Below, in pieces: positions 15,357 through 22,927 of a DNA stretch of 41,838 bases. The number at the start of each line of letters is the position of its first letter. Position 1 is the first letter of the stretch. The DNA lies in assembly GCA_023228025.1 (NCBI GenBank), contig JALOCD010000029.1, positions 1-41,838 on the forward strand, in the 5' to 3' direction. The stretch comes from Prolixibacteraceae bacterium. GTDB taxonomy: Bacteria > Bacteroidota > Bacteroidia > Bacteroidales > Prolixibacteraceae. The notes below the pieces were generated by a model, which was not told the DNA's origin, searched no databases, and saw nothing but the letters and a program-made list of their open reading frames with translations. Both the position numbers and the translations under genes were made by a program.

Positions 15357-16652
15357 TTATTTCAATGCGAAATTGATTGGAAGTGTGAACTCAACGGCAA
15401 CATTTTTGCCGCCCTGTTTACCCGGAATCCACGTGGGCATTTTGCCAATAACCCGGAGCGCCTCCTTGTCGAGGCTGGGGTTGGCGCTTTTGATAACATT
15501 TGGGGTCATTACTTTTCCATCTTTGTCAACAACAAACGTAACATACACTTTGCCTTGAATTCCAGCTTTCACTGCATCAGCGGGATATTTGACCTCTTTG
15601 CCGATAAATGTCATTAATGCCTGATTTCCACCCGGGAATTCGGGCATCTGATCTACAACCTTATAAACTTTATCTTTTGTTTGTGATTCCTTTTGTTGAC
15701 TGGTTCCTACCGCTACATCCGATTGATTGGATGGGTTGTTGTCCCGAAAGGTGTATTTCTCATTATCGAAGGCAAAACTCATAAGCAATGTGGCGGTTAC
15801 CAACAGTCCCATTGAAAGTTTCAAGGCTGCTGTTTTGGATGATTTTATTTGAGTGATCATTTTGATACGGATTTTTGTTAAGGAATAATTGAAATTGTTA
15901 GCAATCACTGGTTGCTGCTCAAAAGAACTGCCCAACAGCAACAATCGGTAGGCGGCTGAGCTGACACCAGGTTTTAAGACGCCGTGGTCGGCAAGGAATT
16001 CATGGTTCTCCCTGATAGACCTTTGTAAAAGCCAGATAAACGGATTGAACCATTGTGAAATAGTTAATAACTCTATAATCATTACATCGAAGGAGTGCTT
16101 TTGTCTGACATGTTCGGTTTCGTGGGCAACCATCTCTTTCAATCCGGGACTATCCAAATAATTCCTGTTGATAAACACGAAATTGAAAAAGGAAAATGGG
16201 GTAGTATCACGATCGATCTTAACAATCCGGATCCCGTCTTTTCGTTCACTTTCGTTGTACATTATCAAGGAAGTAATCTGCAATAACCGGTATAAAAACA
16301 GCAGGGAAAAAAATACTGTCCCCGACAGGTAGATAAACTTGATCAACCCGATTGACCGGATTGTTTGCTCAAATGCACCGGAAAGTCTGGTCCCATAAAC
16401 GGTAACAGTTTCCAGAAGGTTCTGATATCTCAAGGCCGTGACAGTGACTTCGCCCAACATGACGGATTGCAATGTGCTACTCGCTTGAAAATGAATGAAA
16501 GGAAGTAAAATTGAGAATATAACCGCTGCCATTAAATAGAGCCGGTTGAGTACGAAGAACGTCTCCTTGCGGAGGAACACCATGTAAACCAATGTGAAGA
16601 TGATCAGGCTAATACCTGATTCAAATACAAAATTGATAACTGTTGTGCTCAT
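15357..16652 (-). CDS. M56 family (BlaR1/MecR1-like) membrane metalloprotease with C-terminal TonB domain
   Basis: Translated from ATG 16652 this protein has 431 residues. The frame is open to 16715, but that longer start overlaps blaI, whereas 16652 lies four bases past the blaI stop and begins directly with the first membrane helix. Helices lie near 8-28, 37-55, 103-125 and about 270-290. The zinc protease motif HETEH (177-181) and downstream ENHEFLAD supply the ligands. In place of the penicillin-binding sensor domain of BlaR1, the periplasmic part (about 345-430) is a TonB C-terminal domain (VYVTFVVDKDGKV, IPGKQGGKNVAVEFTLPINF). It probably senses an envelope signal and triggers inactivation of BlaI. 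No beta-lactamase gene is nearby. Confidence 0.93.
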   Translation of the reverse strand: MSTTVINFVFESGISLIIFTLVYMVFLRKETFFVLNRLYLMAAVIFSILLPFIHFQASSTLQSVMLGEVTVTALRYQNLLETVTVYGTRLSGAFEQTIRSIGLIKFIYLSGTVFFSLLFLYRLLQITSLIMYNESERKDGIRIVKIDRDTTPFSFFNFVFINRNYLDSPGLKEMVAHETEHVRQKHSFDVMIIELLTISQWFNPFIWLLQRSIRENHEFLADHGVLKPGVSSAAYRLLLLGSSFEQQPVIANNFNYSLTKIRIKMITQIKSSKTAALKLSMGLLVTATLLMSFAFDNEKYTFRDNNPSNQSDVAVGTSQQKESQTKDKVYKVVDQMPEFPGGNQALMTFIGKEVKYPADAVKAGIQGKVYVTFVVDKDGKVMTPNVIKSANPSLDKEALRVIGKMPTWIPGKQGGKNVAVEFTLPINFALK

Positions 16653-16656
16653 GGCT

Positions 16657-17031
16657 TTACTTTTTTTCTCTTTCCAAATCTTTTTTAACCTCCTGTAATA
16701 GCTTTTCAAGCTCATTGATGCTCATCTTATCCTCTTTGGCAAAAAAAGAGACCATCTCCTGAAATGAGTTACTGAAATAATTTTTAAGCAATCCTTTCAT
16801 GAAAAGTTTGGTGTACTCTTTCTTAGAGATCAAAGGATAATACTCGTGCGTTTTCCCATATGCAGTATGACCTACAAATCCCTTTTTTTCCATGATCCGA
16901 ATGAAAGTTGAAACCGTATTGTATGCAGGTTTTGGCTCTGGAACTTTGTCAATCAGGTCTTTGATAAACCCTTTTTTTATTTTCCAGAGTATTTGCATCA
17001 ATTGCTCTTCTGCGCGGGTAAGTTCTTTCAT
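16657..17031 (-). CDS. BlaI/MecI/CopY-family repressor
   Basis: This 124-residue winged-helix protein starts MKELTRAEEQLMQILW and contains PKPAYNTVSTFIRIMEKKG, the recognition helix and wing segment of BlaI/MecI proteins. An acidic/basic helical C terminus serves for dimerisation. It binds TACA/TGTA dyads as a dimer and is cleaved or released when its partner M56 protease is activated. The M56 gene follows by four bases, the standard two-gene sensor-repressor operon. Dyads at 17132-17151 and 17260-17303 upstream imply autoregulation, and the same sites occur upstream of the TPR gene at 15074. No resistance gene is adjacent, so the regulon is probably envelope stress rather than beta-lactam resistance. 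Confidence 0.95.
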   Translation of the reverse strand: MKELTRAEEQLMQILWKIKKGFIKDLIDKVPEPKPAYNTVSTFIRIMEKKGFVGHTAYGKTHEYYPLISKKEYTKLFMKGLLKNYFSNSFQEMVSFFAKEDKMSINELEKLLQEVKKDLEREKK

Positions 17032-17075
17032 TGTGGTTGTAATACGATTTATTAACAGATAAATTGACCTGTAAA

Positions 17076-17106
17076 CAAAGTTAAAACATGGAATGGTAGA
17101 ATCAAA
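17076..17106 (-). promoter_or_regulatory. blaI promoter, proximal
   Basis: On the minus strand TTTG (17106-17103), 19 bases, then TAACTTTG (17083-17076): a full consensus promoter with an expected start near 17069 and a leader of about 38 bases. Confidence 0.6.
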
Positions 17107-17131
17107 ATTATATAACTATTTCTTTCGTTAA

Positions 17132-17151
17132 AAAACTAAAAAATTAGTTTT
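17132..17151. promoter_or_regulatory. BlaI-like dyad next to the proximal blaI promoter
   Basis: AAAACTAA (17132-17139), four A, TTAGTTTT (17144-17151) is a perfect inverted repeat. It shares the AACTAW-N4-WTAGTT pattern of the other candidate BlaI sites. It is A/T-rich, so the chance level is not negligible. Confidence 0.45.
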
Positions 17152-17259
17152 AAAAATTAAAAAAAGGCTAAACCCTGAGGTTGTGGGTTCCGAGGAATAA
17201 TTTTTTTGTTTCCATTACTTCAAATTTTAGATGTCTTGCGCAAAACGATTCATACAAAA

Positions 17260-17303
17260 CAAATATACAACTAAATTATTAGTTGTAGTACTAATAAATT
17301 AGT
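17260..17303 (-). promoter_or_regulatory. Distal blaI operator and -7 box
   Basis: TACAACTA (17266-17273), six bases, TAGTTGTA (17280-17287) is a perfect dyad. ACTAA-N4-TTAGT (17290-17303) follows. On the minus strand TATATTTG (17267-17260) is a perfect -7 box overlapping the first dyad, the same arrangement as in front of the TPR gene. No TTG stands at the -33 position. Apart from these sites I see nothing in the 328-base gap 17032-17359. Confidence 0.65.
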
Positions 17304-17359
17304 TAAATTTTGTTAAGTTATATGAAAGGCAGTCAACTATCTGATTTTCTATTGTATGA

Positions 17360-18634
17360 CTAGCTGAATCGTGTTTTCCACCAGAGCCGTAGTCTTTCCA
17401 GAATCTTTTCTTCTGTAGGGTTTTGTTGTGGCTTGTAAAATCGTTTCTCCTTTATTTTCTCCGGAAGAAAATCCTGATCAACAAAATTGCCTTCATAGGA
17501 GTGGGCGTACTTGTATTCTTTGCCATATCCCAAATCTTTCATCAGTTTGGTCGGGGCGTTGCGCAGGTGCAAAGGCACCGGAAGGTGTCCTGTAAGTTTT
17601 ACCTCTGCCAATGCCTCATCAATGGCCGAATAGGCAGAATTGCTTTTGGGTGAAGTGGCCAGGTAGATGGTGCATTCCGAAAGGATGATCCTCGATTCGG
17701 GCATGCCAATTTTATGAACCGCATCGAAAGTGCTTTGGGCTAAAAGCAAAGCGTTTGGATTTGCCAATCCGACATCTTCGGCCGATAGGATCAGTAACCT
17801 TCTGGCAATAAATTTCACATCCTCCCCGCCTTCCAGCATCCTGGCAAGATAATATACCGCCGCATCCGGATCACCACCACGGATGCTCTTGATAAATGCG
17901 GAGATAATGTCGTAATGCATCTCGCCATTTTTGTCGTAGAGCGCGAGATTTTCCTGCAATCGTTCGGTGACCATGTCATTGGTAACAACGATTTGCCCTT
18001 CTTCAGTGGCATTCAGCACCAACTCCAGGACGTTTAGCAGCTTTCTTGCATCACCGCCCGAAAACCTAAGCAGCGCTTCGTTCTCCTCAATAATAATGTC
18101 TTTTTTAGAAAGTTCAATGTCGGTATGGATGGCCCTGTCGAGCAATATCAGCAGGTCTTCCTTTTCCAGCGATTTTAGCACATAGACCTGACAGCGGGAG
18201 AGGAGGGGGGAAATCACCTCGAAAGATGGATTTTCTGTGGTAGCTCCTATTAATGTGATAACGCCCTGTTCGACTGCTGCCAATAGCGAATCCTGCTGCG
18301 CCTTGCTGAAACGATGAATTTCATCGATAAAAAGTATGGGATTTTTGGCGCTGAAAAACTGATTGTTTTTCGCTTTCTCAATGACATCGCGGATATCTTT
18401 AACTCCTGAATTGATGGCGCTCAGGATGTAAAAGGGGCGATTCATGGTATTGGCAATGATCTTTGCCAGCGTTGTCTTGCCAACTCCGGGAGGTCCCCAA
18501 AGAATGAATGAGGAGAGACGTCCTGAAGCAAGCATCTTTCGGATAACAGCATCTTCCCCTACCAGGTGTTTTTGCCCGATGAAGCCGTCAATGGTGACCG
18601 GCCTGAGTCTTTCGGCTAAGGGTTGATTTGACAT
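17360..18634 (-). CDS. rarA: Replication-associated recombination protein A (MgsA/RarA AAA+ ATPase)
   Basis: This 424-residue protein is full length for RarA. The AAA+ domain has Walker A GPPGVGKT (47-54), Walker B FIDEIHRFSKAQQD and sensor 1 LIGATTENPSFEV. The C-terminal tetramerisation region carries SIRGGDPDAAVYYLARMLEGG and the family hallmark around HLRNAPTKLMKDLGYGK. RarA acts at stalled or damaged replication forks, unwinding or remodelling ends in concert with SSB and RecQ-type pathways. The start ATG 18634 lies seven bases downstream of the TPR gene stop, so it is probably translated from the same mRNA. Confidence 0.97.
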   Translation of the reverse strand: MSNQPLAERLRPVTIDGFIGQKHLVGEDAVIRKMLASGRLSSFILWGPPGVGKTTLAKIIANTMNRPFYILSAINSGVKDIRDVIEKAKNNQFFSAKNPILFIDEIHRFSKAQQDSLLAAVEQGVITLIGATTENPSFEVISPLLSRCQVYVLKSLEKEDLLILLDRAIHTDIELSKKDIIIEENEALLRFSGGDARKLLNVLELVLNATEEGQIVVTNDMVTERLQENLALYDKNGEMHYDIISAFIKSIRGGDPDAAVYYLARMLEGGEDVKFIARRLLILSAEDVGLANPNALLLAQSTFDAVHKIGMPESRIILSECTIYLATSPKSNSAYSAIDEALAEVKLTGHLPVPLHLRNAPTKLMKDLGYGKEYKYAHSYEGNFVDQDFLPEKIKEKRFYKPQQNPTEEKILERLRLWWKTRFS

Positions 18635-18641
18635 ATTCCAA

Positions 18642-20633
18642 TCAATTACAATAGCGTTTTATCACGTTGTAAGCCTCTGTAAGACCTAATTCGCCTGCCC
18701 TGCTAAGGTCCAATGCCCCGCCTTCAAGATCATTGAGATAGATGCGGGTAAGTCCACGGTTGAAATAGGCTTCGCTAAAATCGGGTTCCATTGAGATGGC
18801 TTTTGTATAGTCGTTGATTGCATTCAGGTAATCCCGTTTTTTCACCTTTGTGTTGGCCATGTTGAACCAGGCAAATATAAAATTGGGATTCATGTACAAG
18901 ATGGATTCGTAATCATTTATAATATCTTCATAATCAAGGATTTTTACCTCGCCGGTTTTGTTCTCAATGGTAGTTTTTCCCCCGCTCATGTTGAGAATTT
19001 CCGGTTCTGGAAGAGATCCCTCGGCACGAATCGCATCGACCATTTTCGCCCTTGAATTGGCGCGGCAAAAGTAGGCAAGCAGGTTCCGGTTATCCGAATC
19101 GACTGCCTTCGAAAAATCGCGGATGGCCCCGTTGAAATTTTCAGATTGTTCCAATATGATCCCCCTGTTGAGATAGGCAATGGAATTTTTTTTGTCGTTT
19201 GCGATATCGTTGTTCCAGATTTCAATTAAATTCTTAAATGATTCTTTATGAATGGATTGATAGGCAAATGGTTTGTTGGAGATTATTAAGAACGGGTCGT
19301 TGTTGTTCTTTGTATTGAGCGACTCGATTTCCATGTTGTAATATTGCAACCGGTTGTAATCAACGGAATCTTTGTTGAAGATTGAGATAACAAAGTCGGG
19401 TTGCATGACAATCTTGACATTTTTATTTTGGACCATGCCATCTTTGATATCTGTCTCAGATATTTTCCCATCATCAGCGACCACAATATTTCTCCTTTTT
19501 CGATTTTGGGTAACCGGTCCGCTCTTGGACTCCTGTTTGTAGGCAGTGGTATCAACCGCTGCTAAAACAGGATTGTTAGGCGCTGCAGCGGCATTGTTTT
19601 TTGCCTGTGCTTTTGCCTGAACTGTTGCGTTGTTGGTTTGTTGGTTGGCCTGAATCTGGTTGGGGTTTTGGCCCGGGTTTGGTAGCACAAATCCATATTG
19701 CCGTCTCTGTTTCTCCTTCTCTTCCTCCACGTCCAGCCGCTTTTTAAAGGAGGCAAATTTTGGATCGAGTTCGGCTGCCATGGCCAGATCTTTTTCCGAG
19801 CCCGGAATTTTCAAGGATTCTTTGGCTATGCCCCTGTTCAGCCATGCGGCCGAAATGTTGGGATCCAACTGTATTGCCATGTCATAGTCACGGATAGCTC
19901 CTTTTAAATCATTGAGTTGATGTTTGACAATGCCCCGGTTGACATATGCCTGGGATGTTTTTGGATCCAACCGGATACATAAATCATAATCCTTCAAAGC
20001 GCCGGCAAAATCCTTTTTCTCAAATTTTGCAATGCCCCTGACCAAATAGGCGCTTGAAAAGTGGGGCCTGATCCTGACAGCAGCATCGCAATCTTTGATG
20101 GCGCCATCCAGGTCACCCTTCATTTGCTTTGCAGAACTGCGGTTTAGGTATGTATTGGCGGAGCTTGGCTTAAGTTCAATGGATCGGGTATAATCTGCAA
20201 TGGCCCCATCAAAATCTTCCATGGCAATCTTTGTGATCCCCCTGTTGTTGTAAATATTGGGATCCTCCTGATTGTATTCCAGGGCATTGGAATAATCCTT
20301 GAGAGCCTCCTTGAAATTTTTCATTTCATAATTGGCCATCCCCCGGTACATATAGGCTTCAGGGTAATAGGGCTTAATTTCGATGGCCTTGTCAAAATCA
20401 GCTTTTGAACCCCTGAAATCGTCGATGTAAAGTTTCGCCATTCCACGGTAAAAGTATGGCTCAGGGAGGTAGGGCCTTAACTTGATTACGATGTTGAAGT
20501 TTTCAATGGCGCTGACATAATTGCCAAAATAGATCCTGCTTCGCGCTATGTAAAAATAGTGATCGGTATTGAGTTGTGAATAGGTTGAAAGGCTAATTAA
20601 CAGTAGTGTGAAAGCCAGGTATATCCGTTTCAT
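18642..20633 (-). CDS. Large secreted TPR-repeat protein
   Basis: This 663-residue protein has a signal peptide (MKRIYLAFTLLLISLSTYSQ). It then has about eight consecutive TPR units (about 22-300) of the form A-Y-x-N-R-G-I-x-K with strong G8/A20 positions. A low-complexity Gln/Asn/Ala linker (about 305-360) follows, then a basic segment with QNRKRRNIVV and a central non-repeat region (about 385-470). A second TPR block (about 480-660) completes it. Such proteins assemble periplasmic complexes; there is no enzymatic motif. It is directly upstream of rarA, a conserved-looking but functionally unexplained pairing. The span 20634-20894 upstream contains period-7 repeats and no gene. Confidence 0.85.
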   Translation of the reverse strand: MKRIYLAFTLLLISLSTYSQLNTDHYFYIARSRIYFGNYVSAIENFNIVIKLRPYLPEPYFYRGMAKLYIDDFRGSKADFDKAIEIKPYYPEAYMYRGMANYEMKNFKEALKDYSNALEYNQEDPNIYNNRGITKIAMEDFDGAIADYTRSIELKPSSANTYLNRSSAKQMKGDLDGAIKDCDAAVRIRPHFSSAYLVRGIAKFEKKDFAGALKDYDLCIRLDPKTSQAYVNRGIVKHQLNDLKGAIRDYDMAIQLDPNISAAWLNRGIAKESLKIPGSEKDLAMAAELDPKFASFKKRLDVEEEKEKQRRQYGFVLPNPGQNPNQIQANQQTNNATVQAKAQAKNNAAAAPNNPVLAAVDTTAYKQESKSGPVTQNRKRRNIVVADDGKISETDIKDGMVQNKNVKIVMQPDFVISIFNKDSVDYNRLQYYNMEIESLNTKNNNDPFLIISNKPFAYQSIHKESFKNLIEIWNNDIANDKKNSIAYLNRGIILEQSENFNGAIRDFSKAVDSDNRNLLAYFCRANSRAKMVDAIRAEGSLPEPEILNMSGGKTTIENKTGEVKILDYEDIINDYESILYMNPNFIFAWFNMANTKVKKRDYLNAINDYTKAISMEPDFSEAYFNRGLTRIYLNDLEGGALDLSRAGELGLTEAYNVIKRYCN

Positions 20634-20684
20634 TGAAGATCTGATCGATGGATTTATCAGACAAAAATAGCAAATAAGAGATAT

Positions 20685-20887
20685 GAGTTATGAGTTATAA
20701 GTTATGAGTTATGGATTGGTGTGGCAGTCTAATTGTAGTGTTTTGATAATTAGAATTATAGAGAATGGTTAATTTTATATAAAACAAAAAAGCCTTGCCA
20801 CGCAAAGCTCATAACTTATAACTCATAACTTATAACTCATAACTTATAACTCATAACTCATAACTTATAACTCATAACTCATAATTT
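20685..20887. repeat. Period-7 arrays in opposite orientations (GAGTTAT x4 and ATAACTC/T x11)
   Basis: Four heptamers GAGTTAT, GAGTTAT, AAGTTAT, GAGTTAT lie at 20685-20712. Eleven complementary units, ATAACTT or ATAACTC with a final ATAATTT, run without a break from 20811 to 20887. Units vary only at the seventh base (T or C). The two arrays are inverted relative to each other with about 98 bases between, so a long stem could form. They fill the gap between the PepSY-like and TPR genes. Confidence 0.9.
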
Positions 20888-20894
20888 TTCTCCG

Positions 20895-21320
20895 CTATCT
20901 TAATTCGTTCTCATCGAAATTCTGCCGATCCCGCACGTTTCCCAGGTTATCGGTGTGAAAAACATGCCGAACCTGAAAATTATCGCGGATAATGAATTCA
21001 TATTCGCTGTCTCCATTAGCCCTTTCAATAAAAATAGAGCTCATAATCTGACCATACAGTTCCAATTTTTGGCGAATATTTCCGTCCAGCATCCCAAGGG
21101 TATAATTTGTTTCGGTTTTTAACCATGAACCGGACTTTTCAAACCAGGCAATCTGCTCAATTCCATTCACCCTGAATATAGCCTCATAAACGCCATCTTT
21201 CTCTTTGGACCAATCTATATTAGTCGCCTCAGAAAAGTGATGCCGAAAGCAATTTAATACTTTGGCGCCAGGAGAATTACTATCGAAACGGAAAATATAT
21301 TTTTGAATGAGCTCTTTCAT
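20895..21320 (-). CDS. PepSY-like (beta-lactamase-inhibitor-like fold) protein downstream of an ECF sigma factor
   Basis: This 141-residue protein contains HHFSEATNIDWSKEKDGVYE and IEQIAWFEKSGSWLKTET, matching the PepSY-like pattern of Bacteroidota BLIP-fold proteins (FPxAxxVxWxKE...YxAxFxxxGxxxxxxFDxxGxWLxTE). Unusually it has no signal peptide, whereas most relatives are periplasmic, so this copy looks cytosolic. It follows the sigma-factor gene by 80 bases on the same strand. A cytosolic protein encoded next to an ECF sigma factor that has no obvious anti-sigma gene could regulate it, but that is inference. The family assignment is by pattern, not a search. Confidence 0.65.
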   Translation of the reverse strand: MKELIQKYIFRFDSNSPGAKVLNCFRHHFSEATNIDWSKEKDGVYEAIFRVNGIEQIAWFEKSGSWLKTETNYTLGMLDGNIRQKLELYGQIMSSIFIERANGDSEYEFIIRDNFQVRHVFHTDNLGNVRDRQNFDENELR

Positions 21321-21400
21321 TTGTATTAAACCGGTGAATGTTTCACTGCTGTTTTGACGAATATTCGGGGAAAAGTCACAAGGTATTGAATTAAAAATTG

Positions 21401-21961
21401 TTACTTGTACTTTTGGGAATAGAGGTAAGCCACCCGCTCCCGTGCCCGCTTTAGCCTCATTTTTGTGGCACTTTCACTTATTTTCAGCGCGGTTTGAATG
21501 TAGGCAATTGGGAAATTGTCTATATAATGCATGGTCAGTAATGCCTTCTCCTCCGGGTGTATCTGGTCCATGATTTGCATCAGCCTGTCACTGTTCACCT
21601 CCTTATCATCAATTTCATCAATTACGTCCGGTAATTCGTGGGAACTGTTCCAGTCAGGATAGTTCATCTTCTTCTTGACACGCAGGTATTCTATACAATG
21701 ATTATAGGTGATGGAATAAAGCCAGGTGGAGAAATTGGATTCACCCCTGAAATCAGATAGTTTTTCAAAAACCTTGCAAAAGATATCCTGGACAAACTCC
21801 TGAGCAAGCACAGGATCCTTTAAAAGAGAGTTACATTTCTCAAATACTTTCGTAGAATACCTGATATACAGTATCCCAAAGAGATTTGTGTTGTGTTCGT
21901 GTTTGATCTTTTTTATGATCTCAATGTCGGGAAGATCATTCACAGACAATTTATTAATCAT
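21401..21961 (-). CDS. RNA polymerase sigma factor, ECF subfamily
   Basis: At 186 residues it has sigma region 2 (LFGILYIRYSTKVF through FQ/VQDIFCKVFEKLSDF and FSTWLYSITYNHCIEYLR, about 28-98). A linker rich in acidic residues (DVIDEIDDKEVN) follows, then region 4 with MHYIDNFPIAYIQTALKIS and a MRLKRARERV recognition helix. ECF factors direct RNA polymerase to envelope- or stress-related promoters and are usually held by an anti-sigma factor. No FecR-type or zinc anti-sigma gene is adjacent; a PepSY-like cytosolic protein follows instead. On the minus strand TATCTTTG at 22007-22000 is a perfect -7 box about 39 bases upstream. Confidence 0.95.
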   Translation of the reverse strand: MINKLSVNDLPDIEIIKKIKHEHNTNLFGILYIRYSTKVFEKCNSLLKDPVLAQEFVQDIFCKVFEKLSDFRGESNFSTWLYSITYNHCIEYLRVKKKMNYPDWNSSHELPDVIDEIDDKEVNSDRLMQIMDQIHPEEKALLTMHYIDNFPIAYIQTALKISESATKMRLKRARERVAYLYSQKYK

Positions 21962-21999
21962 TTTTTAATGTTCGTAAAGTATTCTAAGTTAATGAATTG

Positions 22000-22007
22000 C
22001 AAAGATA
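22000..22007 (-). promoter_or_regulatory. -7 box of the sigma-factor gene
   Basis: The minus strand reads TATCTTTG, a perfect TAnnTTTG, 39 bases before the sigma-factor ATG. No -33 TTG is seen, only a T-rich run. The divergent lipoprotein gene starts at 22131. Confidence 0.45.
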
Positions 22008-22130
22008 ATTTGTGAAATTGAAAAAAAAAATATATTTTTCCGGTGACTTTAAGAAACCTTTGCGTCTAAAAGTTAAAATTGTTTGAACAGAAACATTGAT
22101 TTACATTAATTACATTTATTTTTCAAAGTT

Positions 22131-22742
22131 ATGAAAAAAGGATTATTAAAACTGGTTACCTTAAGTATTCTCGTTGTTACATTAGCAAGTTGTGCTAAAG
22201 TTCCTCAAGCTGACATCGATGCTGCAAACGTTGCTATCGAAGCTGCTAAAAAAGCAGGTGCCGATCGTTATGTTGCCGCTTCTTTCCAAGCTGCTGTTGA
22301 TGCACAGAAATCTGGTCTTGCTCAAGTTGAAGAGCAAAATGCAAAATTTGCATTGTTCAGAAATTATGATGCTGCAAAAACTACTTTGACTTCTGTTACT
22401 ACTTTGTCTAACAAAGCTGTAGAAGAAACAACTGCAAGAAAAGAAGCTTTGAAAGCTGAAGTTACTGCTGCTGTTGCTGAATTGACTACAACTATCGCTG
22501 GTGACAAAGAATTGTTGGCTAAAGCCCCTAAAGGCAAAGAAGGTAAAGCTGCTGTTGAAGCTATCGGTCAAGAAATTGGTGTTGTTGAAACTGTATTAAC
22601 TGAAGTTTCTGCAGGTTTGACCAACAACGACGATATCTTAACTCTTTCTGAAAAAGTAAAACCAGCTGTTGAGAAAGCTAAAGCTATCAATACTGAGTTG
22701 ACTGACGTTATCGCTAAAGCAAAAGGTGGTAAAAAGAAATAA
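22131..22742 (+). CDS. DUF4398-like helical lipoprotein with lysine C terminus
   Basis: This 203-residue protein starts with a lipoprotein signal (ILVVTLASC, Cys21). It is an Ala/Lys/Glu-rich, almost wholly alpha-helical protein with no aromatic core after residue 75. Residues about 28-95 fit the DUF4398 pattern (KKAGADRYVAASFQAAVDAQ, then EEQNAKFALFRNYDAAKTTL). The C terminus is AKGGKKK. Ala codons are mostly GCT/GCA and Gly mostly GGT, a narrower codon set than its neighbours, as in highly expressed genes. A strong terminator follows. A lipidated helical rod with terminal lysines resembles Braun lipoprotein, whose C-terminal Lys is joined to peptidoglycan by L,D-transpeptidases. Two such enzymes are encoded immediately downstream. 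The tethering role is inference. Confidence 0.82.
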   Translation: MKKGLLKLVTLSILVVTLASCAKVPQADIDAANVAIEAAKKAGADRYVAASFQAAVDAQKSGLAQVEEQNAKFALFRNYDAAKTTLTSVTTLSNKAVEETTARKEALKAEVTAAVAELTTTIAGDKELLAKAPKGKEGKAAVEAIGQEIGVVETVLTEVSAGLTNNDDILTLSEKVKPAVEKAKAINTELTDVIAKAKGGKKK

Positions 22743-22798
22743 GAATTTTTTCAAATTCTTAAAGAAATAACCCTCGGAGAATTTCCGGGGGTTTTTTT
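22741..22798 (+). terminator. Tandem hairpins and intrinsic terminator after the lipoprotein gene
   Basis: AAGAATTT (22741-22748) pairs with AAATTCTT (22753-22760). Then CCCTCGG (22771-22777) pairs with CCGGGGG (22785-22791), followed by seven T. The first hairpin directly abuts the stop codon and might protect the mRNA 3' end. It partly isolates the lipoprotein from the transpeptidase genes. Confidence 0.85.
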
Positions 22799-22927
22799 AA
22801 ATACATTATTGATCCTAGTCTTTCCCGGAACAATATGATTTTATGTTTCTGTTTTTTAACAATGATTTTCTCCTAATTTTACATGAGTTCAAGCATCATA
22901 GGTATGCATCACTAAAATATTTTCAGC

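Noticed and set aside
16653..16715. Start of the M56 protease at 16715
   Set aside because: It would overlap blaI by 59 bases and put a basic segment ahead of the first helix; ATG 16652 follows the blaI stop by four bases.
20811..20887. Heptamer array as a CRISPR or phage attachment site
   Set aside because: Units are seven bases with no spacers, and no integrase or cas gene is near.
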